DNA from: Polytrichum commune
Lineage: Eukaryota; Streptophyta; Polytrichopsida; Polytrichales; Polytrichaceae
Reading direction: 5' to 3'
DNA: 64,000 bases
Assembly: GCA_950295325.1 (NCBI GenBank)
Contig: OX485808.1
Coordinates: forward strand, 8,250,501 to 8,314,500
Both the position numbers and the translations under genes were made by a program. The notes under the pieces are model-generated. The model was not told the DNA's origin. It saw only the letters and a list, made by a program, of their open reading frames with translations, and searched no databases. This document shows positions 23,701-36,104 of the stretch, one piece after another. The first letter of the stretch is position 1. Each line of letters starts with the position of its first letter.

Positions 23701-25660
23701 AAGGAGCACCAAACCCTAAGCTAAACAGAGGTTGGCCTTTGCACCGCCACTTCCGAAACAAATATGGGGTGGGGTAATCCTAGAAGGAAAATCGATTCCT
23801 CTTCCCCATTTCTACACTTTAGATCTACACTACTTATCAAACTCTCTAGATTCCCCCTCTAGATCTAAAAGACTTATCAAACTTGAATCTTGAACCGTTC
23901 AAGGTACACAAAATGTTTTACACATGAGGACACTCTAAAAAGTTGAATTCATACATTATCACTTTCAAATTTGGAATATGTCGGAACATTTGCTAATACT
24001 ATGTTATGCATATCACGAATGCTTAAGATTTTATTATTATCCACTTCATGTGTCAAGTTTTTTGTTCCAATCCTAAAATTACATCTTACAAAACGAACCT
24101 CCCAATTTTGAGTGCGGAATGGATGTACTTTATTGATTTACATAATACATTTCAATAAGAAAGATAAAGATTTGACTTTGAAAAAAAAGAAAAAAAAGAA
24201 GTAAACCCTCGCATATGTATTTGGGCATGAAGTGATACCCCTACATAGGATTGTTGTGCAAACTTCCCCCCCCCCCCCCCCCCCTGAAAAACACACACAC
24301 ACACACACACACACAACCCACACAACCCATAAAGGAGTACTTAAATATCATTGGATGCAACACTATCTTACATCCTTCATCATGCCAATTGTGTGAAACA
24401 CTTACATCTTTAAGCTATGAGGATATATATTAAACATGAGATTGATTAGGCTCGTCATTAGATATCACAATGCTCAATGTGAGGACTTTCATAAATTCAA
24501 ATAATATACAAACGACATTGTAATACTTCCCTATTTGCTTTGAATGAGTTTATTACTTGATTATTGAGGAATTCATCATTCACATTGTGTTGCTTTTGGA
24601 TGAATTTTTACCCAAGATTATTTAGACCTGCTTCCATCAGGAAATATTCCTTAAATTAAACTTTTGAATTTTAAAAAATTGCCACACTTTATCGGAGAAT
24701 CATTGCTTCTTTTTGGAATTCAATGTTGATGAAATTGAGATGCTTTTATCTTGTTTTTTTTTTTATCATGTTCACACAAAAGTGGGTCTTGTTTGAGGTT
24801 TATTAACACAATCACTCTTCTTCACACACCCAAGAAGTCTATTTTGGTTTGACTAAGATCTTCTCCTATATTTTGTTCAAATAAGTGGTTCAATTTGCTT
24901 CACATTGCTTGTGCAAAATACATGTTTGAAATTACAAATTTGAGGGATGTTTGCCTACATTCTTATAACTGATATTTAAGGAAAACTAGATTAAGTCCAA
25001 GTCCATAATCATAACATATTGAACTCTATCATGAAGTCATGCTATAGATTTGTATGGAAAAATCCTTCGATAGAATATGTAGAGGTGATTATAATAATAT
25101 AATATAATATAAATATTTTTTGATTGTATTTTCACTTTTCAACATAGACAACATTTACATAGATTTAACATGAAGCATAGATGTTTTATTTTTCCATCAT
25201 TAATAGCATAATGTTCAAGTAGTCACTAAGGATTCCACATATCTCACATAAAATTCTAGTACATCATATGTGTATTGGCGGATCCACCGATAGAATCGAA
25301 GCCACCGATAGAATCGAAGCCACCAAAATGTGTCAAGTAACCCACTTAGTGCATTTGACAAATGATGTGCGGCAAAATCACATATTCAAGCTCTCAACTC
25401 TAGTGTAAAGTGGGCATGAAGATGGGTCTATAGTGAGCACTTAACAAGCACTAGAATCTTCACTTCAGATATTGAATGAGATATTCTTATGAGCTCCAAA
25501 ACTTGCAAGGCAAATGGCCATGGACACGATTTACATTCGCTAATCGTTTCGCACTAATAGGAATACGATTGTGTATTCCACATTCTACGAGATGTTGGCG
25601 TAAAGAGAAACGTATCCAAACAACACATGTGTAACTTACCCTTCCTCACTACACACCCGA
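20731..25660. other. No gene recognised
   Basis: AT-rich DNA with scattered open frames of at most ~80 codons. Parts near 21.9-22.2 kb and 22.8-23.7 kb have slightly longer frames that could be decayed coding sequence, but nothing was recognised. Low-complexity runs occur at 24266-24315. Confidence 0.45.
24266..24315. repeat. Poly-C followed by (CA)n
   Basis: Nineteen C, then TGAAAA, then about twelve CA units. Confidence 0.95.
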
Positions 25661-26145
25661 GGGCCACTTCACACACGAGCCAAGAGCCATGCCCACGAAA
25701 TTGTGAGAGCCCAAAAGAACGTGTCCAAAGGTTGTCCCAACACACCTCCACAATCATGTAGTATGGTCACGAATCTTCAAGTGTAGTGTGAAGTCACATG
25801 TGACCGGACCCTCAACCAAATGCTATTTTCAATGAATTTCTATTCACGTGGATCCTCAGACATGATAAAACATAATGAACCAACAGTTGTGAACGTTCCA
25901 ACAGTTTGTGTTATGCCTACCTCCAAGAGGCGGTTGTTGAAAACAATCCAAGTGACCATGAAACATGATCCATTCGGTGCCACGTAGGAATCCATGTAGA
26001 CTTCACATCCATCGTGCATTCACATACTCCGTTGGTCCCTCAAGCACAGTGTGAAGCGAACTCGGACCGGCTCCGCCTTTCCCACCACCGAAAGTGCCCG
26101 AAGTGTACTGGTCACGGGCTCTCAGCCTTGTGTGTGAAGTGGCCC
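25661..26145. mobile_element. Candidate MITE with GGGCCACTTCACAC ends
   Basis: GGGCCACTTCACACACGAG at the left is mirrored by the complement of GGGCCACTTCACACACAAGG at the right, followed by TTA. The left flank reads CGA, so the duplication is not confirmed. The interior is GC-rich at the right end. The 85-codon frame there (26014-26271) is not considered real. Confidence 0.5.
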
Positions 26146-26167
26146 TTACCTTACCTTACCTTACCTT
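26145..26167. repeat. (CTTAC)n short tandem repeat
   Basis: About four CTTAC units directly at the end of the preceding element, possibly grown from its TTA flank. Confidence 0.9.
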
Positions 26168-26247
26168 CTGTGGCTGCTCACATGGAAGAGGTGACACAAG
26201 CGTTCTCGTACCATGTTAGTGGCCGTCAGCGGGAGGGGGCGGGGCCA

Positions 26248-26476
26248 GGGCTTGGGGAGAACCGGCGGTGAGGTACAGATGAACCGGTTGAGTTCGAGAA
26301 ATAACCAACCGGTTGAAGTTGAAGGCTACATGAAAATTTCCGATCATTTTAGAGGAATCTATACAAGAATATACCTCAATGAATAAAGTGAAAACGGGAA
26401 GATGTCAACATGTAACCGGTTGGATTTAGAATGAATAGGATGTTGGCCGACTATGCCCAAAAAGTTCCCGGGCACT
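26248..26476 (+). repeat. AACCGGTT repeat, copy 3
   Basis: A full-length copy with three intact AACCGGTT palindromes: GAACCGGTTGAG, CCAACCGGTTGAAG and GTAACCGGTTGG. Its ends are GGGGAGAACCGG and AAAAGTTCCCGGGCAC. Confidence 0.85.
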
Positions 26477-26520
26477 GGGCCGGGCCAGGCTATGGCGTGC
26501 GGCCGAGGGGGTCGTTCTTA

Positions 26521-27034
26521 GGGCCGCTTTACACCTAGAGGCCGGGCCAATTTCCCTTGAGGCTGATTGCACAAAATTTCAGCCTTTTTTGGGTTGGAGG
26601 CCGGCCTCTACTACACATTATAATAAGATTATACCGGGGGCCAATTTTCCCATATGTAAAGGCCCTCGGGCCAAAAAGCCAAGCTGATTCAAAAAAATTA
26701 GCCTAATCCAACGGATGTAGCATAATCTAAGATAGAGCCTTTAGATTCCACATAATCCAATGGATCTAGTTCACTTTAAAAAATTATACTTTATTTAAGA
26801 AGATTTTTTAAGTGGAATATGACATTGGCCTTCCATTTTGGGTGCACCCAATTCAACGAGCTCGGGCCGTGTCATAACATACATTTTTTAATTTAAAAAA
26901 TCATACCACCAAATCGGCCCGGCCTCTAGATGTAAAGGGGTTGGGGCCGATTTGAGCCTTTTGACCAATCACAAATGAGGATTTCAAGCCTCTTACACAA
27001 CGAATTGGCCCGGCCTCTAAGTGTAAAGCGGCCC
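26521..27034. mobile_element. 514-bp MITE with TTA duplication
   Basis: The ends read inward as GGGCCGCTTTACACCTAGAG and GGGCCGCTTTACACTTAGAG, both continuing GCCGGGCCAAT. Direct TTA lies at 26518-26520 and 27035-27037. This is a well-preserved Harbinger/Tourist-type non-autonomous element. Its end resembles that of 3650-3950 (GGGCCGTTTTACAC), so the two may be distant relatives. Confidence 0.9.
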
Positions 27035-27235
27035 TTAATGGGGAGGGTGGGTTTTGAAGCAAGCAAGTTTGTCAGTCATCAGCAGCAGCAGCAGGCAGTG
27101 AAGTGAGGTGAGGTGAGGGCCGGGGAGGCCGTGGAGGGAGGGAGGGGGCGCATGGAACACGCTGCTTGGGGAAGCTCAGTACTCATGTGTCCTTGCCCAC
27201 TTTTTGCATCCCATGCACACGGGTACATGAGGTCA

Positions 27236-27253
27236 CCCCCCCCCCCCCCCCCC
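27236..27253. repeat. Poly-C run
   Basis: Eighteen C, then GCCC. Confidence 0.95.
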
Positions 27254-27287
27254 GCCCTTCCTTCTCAAATGAATGACCGGGAGCCGG

Positions 27288-27519
27288 TGATCGGGGAGAT
27301 TTTTGGGCATACTAATCGGTTGAGATTCTAGTGTTTGCAACTCCAATTGGTTACATGTTCAAATCCTTTGGGTTTCTTTTACTAAATTGGGGTATATTTT
27401 TTTACAAATTCTTGTACACTGGATCATAATTTTTTTTTTCTGTTGTCTTGAACTTTAACCGGTTATTTCTCAAACTCAACTGGTTCATCTGTAACTAATT
27501 GTTGGTTCTCCCCGATCAT
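27288..27519 (-). repeat. AACCGGTT repeat, copy 4 (tandem unit 1)
   Basis: Opens with GATCGGGGAGATTTTTGGGC and closes with GGTTCTCCCCGATCA. It is the first of three head-to-tail copies with ~243-bp spacing. Confidence 0.85.
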
Positions 27520-27531
27520 AGCTGGGAGCAG

Positions 27532-27760
27532 TGATCGGGGAGATTTTTGGGCATAATCGGTGTTATGAGATCCTAGTGTTTGCAAATCCAACTAGTTACG
27601 TGTTGACATCCTTCGGGTTTCCTTTATTAAGTTGGGGTATATTCTATAAATTCCTCTAAACTGGATCGGAAATTTTCATGTACTCTTGATGAACTTCAAT
27701 CGGTTATTTCTCAAACTCAACCGGTTCATCTGTAAGTAACTGCCAGTTGTCCCCGATCAT
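27532..27760 (-). repeat. AACCGGTT repeat, copy 5 (tandem unit 2)
   Basis: Starts 244 bp after unit 1 in the same orientation. The spacer ATAGCTGGGAGCAG/ATAGCCGGGAGAAG is shared between units. Confidence 0.85.
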
Positions 27761-27771
27761 AGCCGGGAGAA

Positions 27772-28430
27772 GTGATCAAGGAGATCTTTGAGCATAATTA
27801 GTTGAGATCCTAGTGTTTGCAAGTCCATTGACCCCCTAATTAACACCATACAAAAAAATGGGTGGAAGACCAACCTCCTAATATATTACCATCACTGCCG
27901 GAGTAAGAGGGGGCCGTACACGAACACTCCATTGATAAGCTTACCAATCTAAAAATCCCAAAACCAACCATTAAAACCCCCATGAGGAGTATCCACTAGA
28001 ACGCCATCAAATATCTCACACATTTGGTCCTAAACAAAAGAAAACTCGAAAATAAATAAACGCCTACCCCCCCCCCCTCTCAAGTAAATTGGGAAGGTAC
28101 GTACTACACCTGAGCCCACCTCCTAAGACACATAACACCTTATGTTGCATCACGGAATACCATGATAACATCATGCTAACATGCTAACATGCTCACATTC
28201 ATGCCGGTACCTAGCTACGGGCGTTACTTTTTCTTTTTCTTTCTTTTGCAAGTCCAACCGGTTACATGTTGACATCCTTCGGGTTTCCTATATTAATTTG
28301 AGGTACATTCCATAAATTCCTCTAAAGTGATCGGTAATCCTCCTAAAGTCTTGATGAACTTCAACCGGTTATTTCCCAAACTCAAACCAGTTTGAACATC
28401 TGTAACTAACTGCCGGTTCTCCCCGATTGT
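27772..28430 (-). repeat. AACCGGTT repeat, copy 6 (tandem unit 3), interrupted
   Basis: Left part 27772-27827 and right part 28257-28430 make one copy when the insertion at 27828-28244 is removed. Confidence 0.8.
27828..28244 (+). mobile_element. 417-bp retroposed insertion with 12-bp duplication
   Basis: TTTGCAAGTCCA is present on both sides (27816-27827 and 28245-28256), and the flanks join into a normal AACCGGTT repeat. The insert ends in a T/C-rich tail (TTTTTCTTTTTCTTTCTT). A 12-bp duplication plus a simple tail fits target-primed retroposition, as for SINEs with T-rich tails. No pol III boxes were recognised, so the parent is unknown. Confidence 0.7.
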
Positions 28431-29013
28431 TGACCGGGAGAGCCAAGTGCTTGCTTAGTTACATAATAACCGGTTGAAGTTCGAGAGAATACAATAGCGC
28501 GGTGGTTGAAGTTCACGGCTTTGGGAAAATTACCCATCTCGTTTTAGAGGAGCCTATGGAATATATAGCCCAATTTAGGGCTAGTTTACACTATGGACCA
28601 TGCATGAAGTTGGACCAGGGCTTTGCAAGGCAGTTGATTGGCTGTTGAAGTTCTCCCGGGACAACTTCGGTTTACACTAAGGAAAATATGGCAGAGGGAC
28701 CATGGAGGTCGGAGGTCCCCAAAATATAGTTTTTAAGGCCTAATAAATGTATTGACATGGTCCAACGGGTTTTGCGGTGAGAGGGGCAAGAGAGGTGGTC
28801 TGGTAGGAAAGGCAAAGGCCCATTTCAATAGTTATTTAATGAATCTACATTTTGTGTACCTTAATTATACCATAGCCCATGAGACATATTAGCACTACCT
28901 TGCCCTACCCCTTAAACCGGCTCACACGTGTTTCACCAAACAACGTGGGACATCTAGAACTCAAGAATTCAAGTGCAGATTTTTGTTTTGGTCTACCAAA
29001 TGCAATGTTTGGA

Positions 29014-29088
29014 ATTTTGGGGCTTGTAATATACCGTTGGAAAGGTCTTGAAAACACCTTTCCAACGGTATATTACACACCCCAAAAT
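29014..29088. repeat. 33-bp-stem hairpin
   Basis: ATTTTGGGGCTTGTAATATA... pairs with its complement across a 9-base loop, with two mismatches at GCTTG/CACAC. The stem extends with gaps to ~28970-29130. It lies inside the Harbinger derivative. Confidence 0.8.
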
Positions 29089-29159
29089 GTTTAAAAATGC
29101 TGTTGAAAAACAAAAACAAAAAATCTGTAGTGGTTTAGTGACTGTAGATCAGGGTAGTC

Positions 29160-29290
29160 GAAAGAAGTGGAATGGGAAATCTTCTAGCACTAATTATTAA
29201 ATAATTGAAAATTAGTGTTGAGCAAGGTAGTATGGTAACAACATTAAATATAATCAAATACTAAATATCCTACTTAGTGTAGTGACAACA
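29160..29290 (-). mobile_element. Fragment of TA-type MITE
   Basis: The minus strand starts CACTAAGTAGGATATTTAGT and runs TTGATTATATTTAATGTTGT then TGCTCAACACTAATTTTC, the same order as at 60565. TA follows the end. Confidence 0.65.
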
Positions 29291-29763
29291 CAAGGTACAT
29301 GTCACATGTAAATTACATTGAGCATGTACAAATTAAATTGCTCATTTTTTTTTGTAAAAATTGTTGTGAGAAGATTTGCAAGCCACATTTTTGACACATT
29401 TAACAAGAAGTGAAGACAAGTGAAGCCCAAGAGAAGATAAGGAATGATCAAACTTAATTTTTTTCAAAATTTCCCTTTTTGGGCATGTATTAAAAAAATC
29501 AGCACCTTCACTTTTTGGTGTGTGGTCATTCTTCTTGGTCCACATTCGGTTTACACCTAGTGAGGGGCCCAAGGCTCTCAAAACTATTTTTTTATGAAGT
29601 CGGACCATGTACTCGGACCATTGATAAAGGCCATCTTCCATGGTCCGACTTCATGGTCCATAGTGTAAACCGGCCCTTAGTAAAGCAAAAACCGAAAGAT
29701 CGCAACATGTAAACGGGGTGGACTTGGAAACACTAGGATCTCGAGCGGTTATGCCCAAAACTC

Positions 29764-30863
29764 TCAACGTTGAAGGCCAAAGCATATATATATATAGAGA
29801 GAGGATAGGAAAGGAGAAAACCTCGGATCTTGATGACTGGCTTGAAGCACTTGTACATGTTCCCACATCAAGTTTGAAATTTGAATGGAGCTCTCCAAAA
29901 GTACCTGGTGAGTTATTGTGGTCCTTGGTCTCGGGATCGTGTTTAGTTGATGTTTAACCTCATTGGGATGTCACTAATAAAGGTACGTATAGAAAACTAT
30001 GTGAGATCAACGATAGCTTTGGTTTCATTCATGAGAACCAAGCGTTACAAATTGTGTAGAAGTATGGTACCATAGGAATAGTTAAACATAATGTTTAAGT
30101 GGAATAGAATTTTAAAATCGTATAAATGCCGCGTGGTACCCTCAAAATGGTCCAAAGTGTAACATTTAAATGTACTTAAAATATGGCGTATGAGGCGAGG
30201 AGAATTTTCTACACTAGGATCCGATGTGATGATGGCAAGTGGAACCAAGTTTTTTAGCCATTTTCGACATACTTTGTTTCTATAAAGAGCAAGATCTTTA
30301 TAAGACTAGGGTTCAACCCTCCTACGATGTCTTGATGATTAACATGAATGAAAAATTTAACTCATATGCAAAGTATAGGGTCTATGTGAATTCTTGATAA
30401 ATGCATGTATTCTTTCTAATACCCCTATTTACAATATCTACAAGAATGCTTTCTTATTTATAAATAGGGAAGTAAAATTGTTTCATAGGTAAATACCCAC
30501 ACCCCCCAAAAAAATAATTCAATACCCTTCGATTGTAGGTGTGTATCAACTTCAATGTGACCTCCCCGGGACATCATCATGGTTCACTTAGGGTGTGGTT
30601 GGGGTTCATGCACGCCTTTAACCACAACTACAACTATTTTTCATTTGAGTAACACACAAGGTGTGTGTGTGCAAGGTGCGGATGTAGTTAATAAGTGAAT
30701 TTGACCATAATTTTCATCTCCCATATTGGTGCAATCCATGGATTTGAGACAATAATTTACATTATAGGTAGTGTAAAGATTGTTTAAGAGTGAGTGATTT
30801 TTTTCTACAAACGTATTGCTACGATTTGGTATGTGCAATTTTCTCATGGTGCCATATAGTAAC
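29764..30863. other. No gene recognised
   Basis: AT-rich DNA with a short (TA)n(GA)n run near 29785-29806. No domains or element ends were seen. Confidence 0.5.
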
Positions 30864-30865
30864 TA

Positions 30866-31281
30866 CACTAAATATACCAATTAGTGAGGGTGGAACTGAT
30901 TCAAGTCACACGCACATTCTAGCCAAATCTCAAAGTTACCGAGGGGTAAAGTTGCTACTGAGTTACACTACGATAAATTCTATGTTCATTTACCATGTAT
31001 TTCAAGAAAATTAGTGTGAGCTTGTGATTAGTGTGCACCACATCCTTGTCAATGAATAGTGCCAAGTGCCGGTACATTTGGTGGTCAGTGCCAATTGCCA
31101 ATACTTTAGTGAATAGTTCCAAGTGCCGGCACTTTCATGCCAAGTGTTGGTACTTTAAGTATACAGTGCCAATTGCCAAGATGAACAATGCTTCCTAGTT
31201 CTAGATCTAAGATCTTTTGGTGACACTAATTCATAACGTAAAGATTTTTAGTATCACCTTCACTAATTGGTATATTTATTG
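30866..31281. mobile_element. TA-flanked MITE, CACTAAATATACC ends
   Basis: CACTAAATATACCAATTAGT at the left mirrors CAATAAATATACCAATTAGT at the right, with TA on both outer sides (30864-30865, 31282-31283). It carries a local AGTGCC-type array (31050-31180). It is non-coding. Confidence 0.8.
31050..31180. repeat. Degenerate GTGCCAAGTGCCGGTAC array
   Basis: AGTGCCAAGTGCCGGTACAT, AGTGCCAATTGCCAATACTT, AGTTCCAAGTGCCGGCACTT and AGTGCCAATTGCCAAG follow one another at ~20-50 base steps inside the MITE. Confidence 0.65.
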
Positions 31282-31283
31282 TA

Positions 31284-32092
31284 CTAACCACAAACAAAAT
31301 AAGACCAAAGGAAGCAAACTTACAACCATCACAAGTATTACCGCCCTCAACTACTCCTTTAAATAGGAGTTGATGAAGTACGAGTAGTTGTAATTGTGAT
31401 TACCATCAATGGACATACTCTCAATTAATAACCCTCAAAAGTGGAGCCAAAGAAAGTACAAGACAATTGTCAACCGCCGTAGTTTGTGGTTGTGTGTAAA
31501 CGCCCCTATAGATACTCTTTAATTTATGATTGATTTAGAAACATTGCATCAAATATATCTTACCAAAAAGTAGGAGATACTTCGAGGATCATTGTTTACA
31601 CGAGATTGCACATGGTCAATGGATTTTCTTAATATTGTTCATGTGGCGGTCTTTAACTCATATTACTACCCTATGAAATCCAAACCCACTTAGTCAAGAT
31701 CCACTAAGTGGAATGAATTTATGACATGTGAAACCTCATAGTAGATTATCATCAGTTTGGTGAGGTGTCGTCACATGATTTGTTAAAATGTTGATTAGCA
31801 TCAGGCCATGCTCATGACCTAATTGGACAATGCAAATCCCTTGCCATCGAATGTTAAAATTTCCTTGGCCGCTAATCAAACATTTTTCAAAAATATTCTT
31901 AGGGAGAAGATGATTCGTTTCCATATGTAACTTTTGACCTTTAATTCATGCCATTTCAGATATATTGGTTTTACAAAACGAAAGTTTATGTGAAACATGG
32001 GGTCATATATGATCCCACATGAGTTAACATAGGTAACAAATAATATGACCCTTTATAGTCATCCAACATTGAGCTAGGTATTTGGAGACTAC
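31284..32092. other. No gene recognised
   Basis: Nothing beyond short random open frames. Confidence 0.5.
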
Positions 32093-32095
32093 GAA

Positions 32096-32312
32096 CGAGG
32101 AGAATCGACGCGCTAGTTAGAAATGAATTGGTCTAGTTTGAAAAATAACCGGTTGAAATTCAAGACTTCAAGAAAATTACCGGCCATTTTCATAAAACTA
32201 GAGAATATGCATAAAATCAATAAACAAAAGCCGAAAGATGTCAACTTATGACCAGTTGGACTTGGAAACACTAGAATCTCAACCAATTATGCCCAAAAAC
32301 CTTCCCAAATAC
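32096..32312 (+). repeat. AACCGGTT repeat, copy 8
   Basis: A diverged but full-length copy: CGCTAGTTAGAAATGAATTGG, ATAACCGGTTGAAATTC and GAATCTCAACCAATTATGCC in order. Most of the palindromes are mutated. Confidence 0.75.
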
Positions 32313-35300
32313 AAATTTGAATTGAGGTTAGGGTGGCCTCAGTGTGTATGTTTGACAAATTTCATTTGACGTTCAACTTCAAATCCAAAGTGTCATGTAA
32401 TGTTTTCAAAAACAAAAATGAATGTCAATTGGCATCTACATCTTCTTCTAAAATATCACCTCAATGTCACATGCCTAGCATTACGTGTCATTCCAATTTC
32501 CAAAGTGTCAATTGATGTGTGATTTTTCCCCTTCACAAGTCACACTACATGTCAAAATCATGAATTATGCGAGTCAATTGACGTGCAGTTTATTTTTTGT
32601 GCAAGTTTTAGCGTGTCAAATGTCAAAAACTTGCAAAAAAAATGGTCCAAAATACACAGTGGGTGGCCTAGCTTGCTCTATAATTGTAGGCTACACTCCA
32701 CCTACATTATAAATAGCACTTATTATTAAGTGTCAGCCACAATAGGCATTTGTCATTGACACACGTACATTTATTGCAATGCATTGATTATGTAACAACC
32801 ATAAAACTGGCATGGCCAGACACATAACTTACATATATAATGTTGAGATCACGAAAAATCATCAACTCCATTCTGATTGACCTAGAATGAATGGCACACC
32901 AATACTCCACCAACTAAACCAAGCCAACATCTAATGAATGAGGCAACATGAATGTGTGTTGTAGTAAGCAAAATCATCTCCAAATAACTACATATCACAA
33001 TGTAAGGCTCACCTTGTCATTATACTCAATAATAGAAACCAAATTATAGGTAGAATAACAATTCTACAAATCGGGGATCATATCTTTAGTGCCGTTTTGC
33101 TATAATTCGTCATATTTATGATGTTTGTATTTTAACATGGTGTGCCAATGTGGCTTTAGAAATGGCAAGACATTGAGGTCTCAATGTCTCATTTCATGTT
33201 AGTATGGTATCGGTTTTTATAATTATTTTTATTGTTATTTTAATATCATTCAGGTATCTATAACGAGGAATTCACATTTTTTTGATACAAGTAGGGTATG
33301 GATGTTTGATGATAGTATGTATAACAATCATCTAGGTCTATACAAGCTCTCTAGCAACTTGGGCATAAAATAATTGAAATTTCAAAGGCGCATAAATTTG
33401 TGGGAAATTAATCTCGTTGATTTTCTCCAAAAATTTTCAAAGAGTGCCTAAAATCACAATAATGCAAGTGGCATTCACTGGAATCCAACAAAGTAGCGTC
33501 AAATTAAAGAAACATTTGTTGCCGAGCAAAACCTTGACATACAAGTAAAAAACAAACTTTAGGGTAAGGAATGTTGGTTAAGGGTAGTGTTTAGGTTAAT
33601 CGTAGCCGCCATAGATGATATAAGGAAAACCATCCATGAATTATAGAAATGACTTGGATGGATGTCTAACTTAATCTAAATTACATTTTGAATATGTCCA
33701 ATTTTAGGGTATTGTTTTCTAGGTTGCCTAACTTACTTTTGCACTTCAGTTAATTATCAGGCGGAAAGGTGCCCAAGCTACTAGAGAACTACGGTATACC
33801 ATGTACGAATTTTCACACCTAGGCAAATTCGCCCTCGTATCAATATGGTTTAGAATGGTATACGAAGATTGTCTCACCTTGGCATACTCACCAACTATCA
33901 ATAATGGATTGGCAGTACAATTTTGATACCCACAAGTAGGTTCTTTGATACCATTATTGACGTTGGTTATTGATACCATTCATTCACCTATATACCAAAC
34001 CAACACTAGTCTTGGCGTCAACCAAGTTATAAAACGAAATTGATAATCAAAAAATTATACCACCTTGTTGTGCTTTTGTTTGGCATTGATTATCTACATT
34101 AATATGTGTCAATACAACTCCAATGGTCAACGCATATGTAGAAGACCAAAAAGAAAAGGGATTTCTAGTTTGTTGTATGATTACAGAGGATACTCTAACC
34201 TGGTCACACCTCTTTCAATGCTAGAAAATGATTTATTCATAAGACTTCATGCTAAATATTGATCTCTAAGTGTACATTGTTTTATTATATTAGCACGAAA
34301 TCTATAGTATTGATCCAAATTTTGGGATAACAATACTAGGTTTAGAGTAACAGATGGTATTGTACCAGTGGTGCTAGATTCTACCAATTTAGTCTTGACG
34401 CCTTTCCATCTAATACTCCACAAGCTCCACCGCTACTTTGGAGCGGGAATATGATGGAGCGTGGTTGACCAAATCTTGGAGAGCAGATAGTTGGGGTTGA
34501 AGACCCCATTTGGATTTAGATCAAATAGATCATGTTACTCAACACTGTGAGATGGGAGAGGCATGATTCGAACCTACAATTTATCGTTAAATTACATAAT
34601 GGTACATCTTTGGCCAACAATGGACATGCCCTAAGTACCATGATTAGCATAGTTGACTAAGCTCAACCTAGACAAAATTATTTGCTTGTATTTGTAGGGA
34701 GGCCATGGCTAAATGTTTTGTTCCTTTCACCGAATTTCCCATTTAGAACAAACATGTCTACCATATGTTTGTAATCGATTCATTTTGATTGGGTCTCACT
34801 AGACTAATTTGAGGTCTCTGATGCTAATCCTTGCGTCAAACGAGTTAAAGAAAGTGAATTCATTATTATAACATAATTTATCATGCTTTCATCTCATGTT
34901 AAGTTGTCGAGGTGCATGTCAAAAAACACAAGATGTTTGAAGTATATGTACCCATAACCAACACTATGTACCACGATCGTATATTTGAAGCATGCCTTAT
35001 ACTTGCCTAAGTTGGCGTTGGCCCAAAGGAAAAGACTTTCTTGGCCAAGTAAAAGTTCGATACTAGCAAAAGTAGACAAGAGAGGTGAATTTAAGGCTTG
35101 CACCTCCACCCATATAGTCATGTGATCCGTAGCCACAATTGGTATATCTATTGCCGTTGATCTTATGATTGGTAAGGCATCATATTAAAATTTGAAAAAC
35201 TCAAGATATGTATACCGAAACTAACATTGAACCTAAAACCAACAATATGTACCACAAGCGTAGATTTGGAGACAGGCTCACGATGACAAGGCAAAGTTTG

Positions 35301-35340
35301 GTGCTCACGGGGGTGGATAATGAGAAATAAGTGCTTGTAG
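32313..35340. other. No gene recognised
   Basis: AT-rich, apparently unique DNA. A possible pol III B box at 34566-34576 (minus) is the only local feature. Confidence 0.5.
34500..34612 (-). mobile_element. Possible tRNA-derived SINE remnant
   Basis: On the minus strand TAGGTTCGAATCATGCCTCTCC contains an exact GGTTCGAATC core like a tRNA T-arm. No matching A box or acceptor stem was found upstream, so this is a weak call; it may be chance or a decayed SINE. Confidence 0.3.
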
Positions 35341-35343
35341 TAA

Positions 35344-36092
35344 GGGCCGGTTCGCGTGGGGTCCCAAGTCTTAGTTTACTTGTTGTGTCAATTTGTGCAA
35401 TCTCAAGCGTGGAGAGCATGAAAGTTGGCACTTACTACTTCACACGGGTCTCCATTCCTAAGTCCCAACTATGATGTGGATGCCTTTTGGAGGCACAGGG
35501 AGGTCACTCCATTGTCAAGTTGAAAACCACGTGCGAACAAAAAAAATCTACTTTTTCTAAGTTGCATCAACAAAATGGGTCAAACTTTTATCAAAAAAAA
35601 ATTCATGAGTACATATACATGGTATCTATTACATAGTAAAAATTGATAACCAGAATTGATAATTTGTTTTTTCTAGAAAACATACCGTTTCTAACTAGAA
35701 TGACGCAAAATTGATTTAAAACATTACTAGAAAAAATGGAGATGACTAAAAATTTCAAAAAAATATACAAAAGATATTATCAATGGATATGTATAAATAG
35801 AAAAAATAACATAATTTTTAAAATTATCTATGGCATATAATATAGGGGTAACAAACTTTGTTCGCACGTGGTTTTCAACTTGACAATGGAGTGACCTCCC
35901 CATGTTTGGAGGTGAGTCTCGAGATTTTTGTTGAGAGTTGGGTCAAGCAAAAAAATTGCAAGAATTTCCCAAGAATTTTTGCATTCAAAAATCAAGACCC
36001 CATAAAACCCATGTTTTAATGGTGGAGGCTCAAAATTTGGGACCTCGCCTCTATATTGGGACTCAAGACTCGGAACCCATGTGAATTGGCCC
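35344..36092. mobile_element. GGTCCCAAGTC-family MITE with nested element
   Basis: GGGCCGGTTCGCGTGGGGTC at the left mirrors GGGCCAATTCACATGGGTTC at the right. The flanks are TAA and TTA, one base from a perfect TWA duplication. Related to 6195-6494. About half of its length is the insert at 35498-35900. Confidence 0.7.
35498..35900. mobile_element. Nested MITE with >40-bp inverted ends
   Basis: GGGAGGTCACTCCATTGTCA and the following ~24 bases (to GTGCGAACAAA) are mirrored almost perfectly at the right end. The interior is A/T-rich with no coding sequence. The target duplication is unclear (CA or none). Confidence 0.8.
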
Positions 36093-36104
36093 TTAAGTAG
36101 TGTC

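Larger units (their letters stand above)
28578..29676. mobile_element. 1.1-kb Harbinger deletion derivative, TTA duplication
   Basis: The ends GGGCTAGTTTACACTATGG and the complement of GGGCCGGTTTACACTATGG match the 43830-47475 element. So do TGGTCCAACGGGTTTTGCGG at the left and TTTACACCTAGTGAGGGGCC at the right. TTA flanks both sides. Both genes are missing. A hairpin (29014-29088) and a fragment of a TA-type MITE (29160-29290) lie inside. Confidence 0.85.
28432..29763 (+). repeat. AACCGGTT repeat, copy 7, split by Harbinger derivative
   Basis: 28432-28577 (ATAACCGGTTGAAGTTC, AATATATAGCCCAATTTA) continues at 29677 with TTAGTAAAGCAAAAACCGAAAGATC. Removing 28578-29676 and one TTA restores the normal order. 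Confidence 0.75.
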
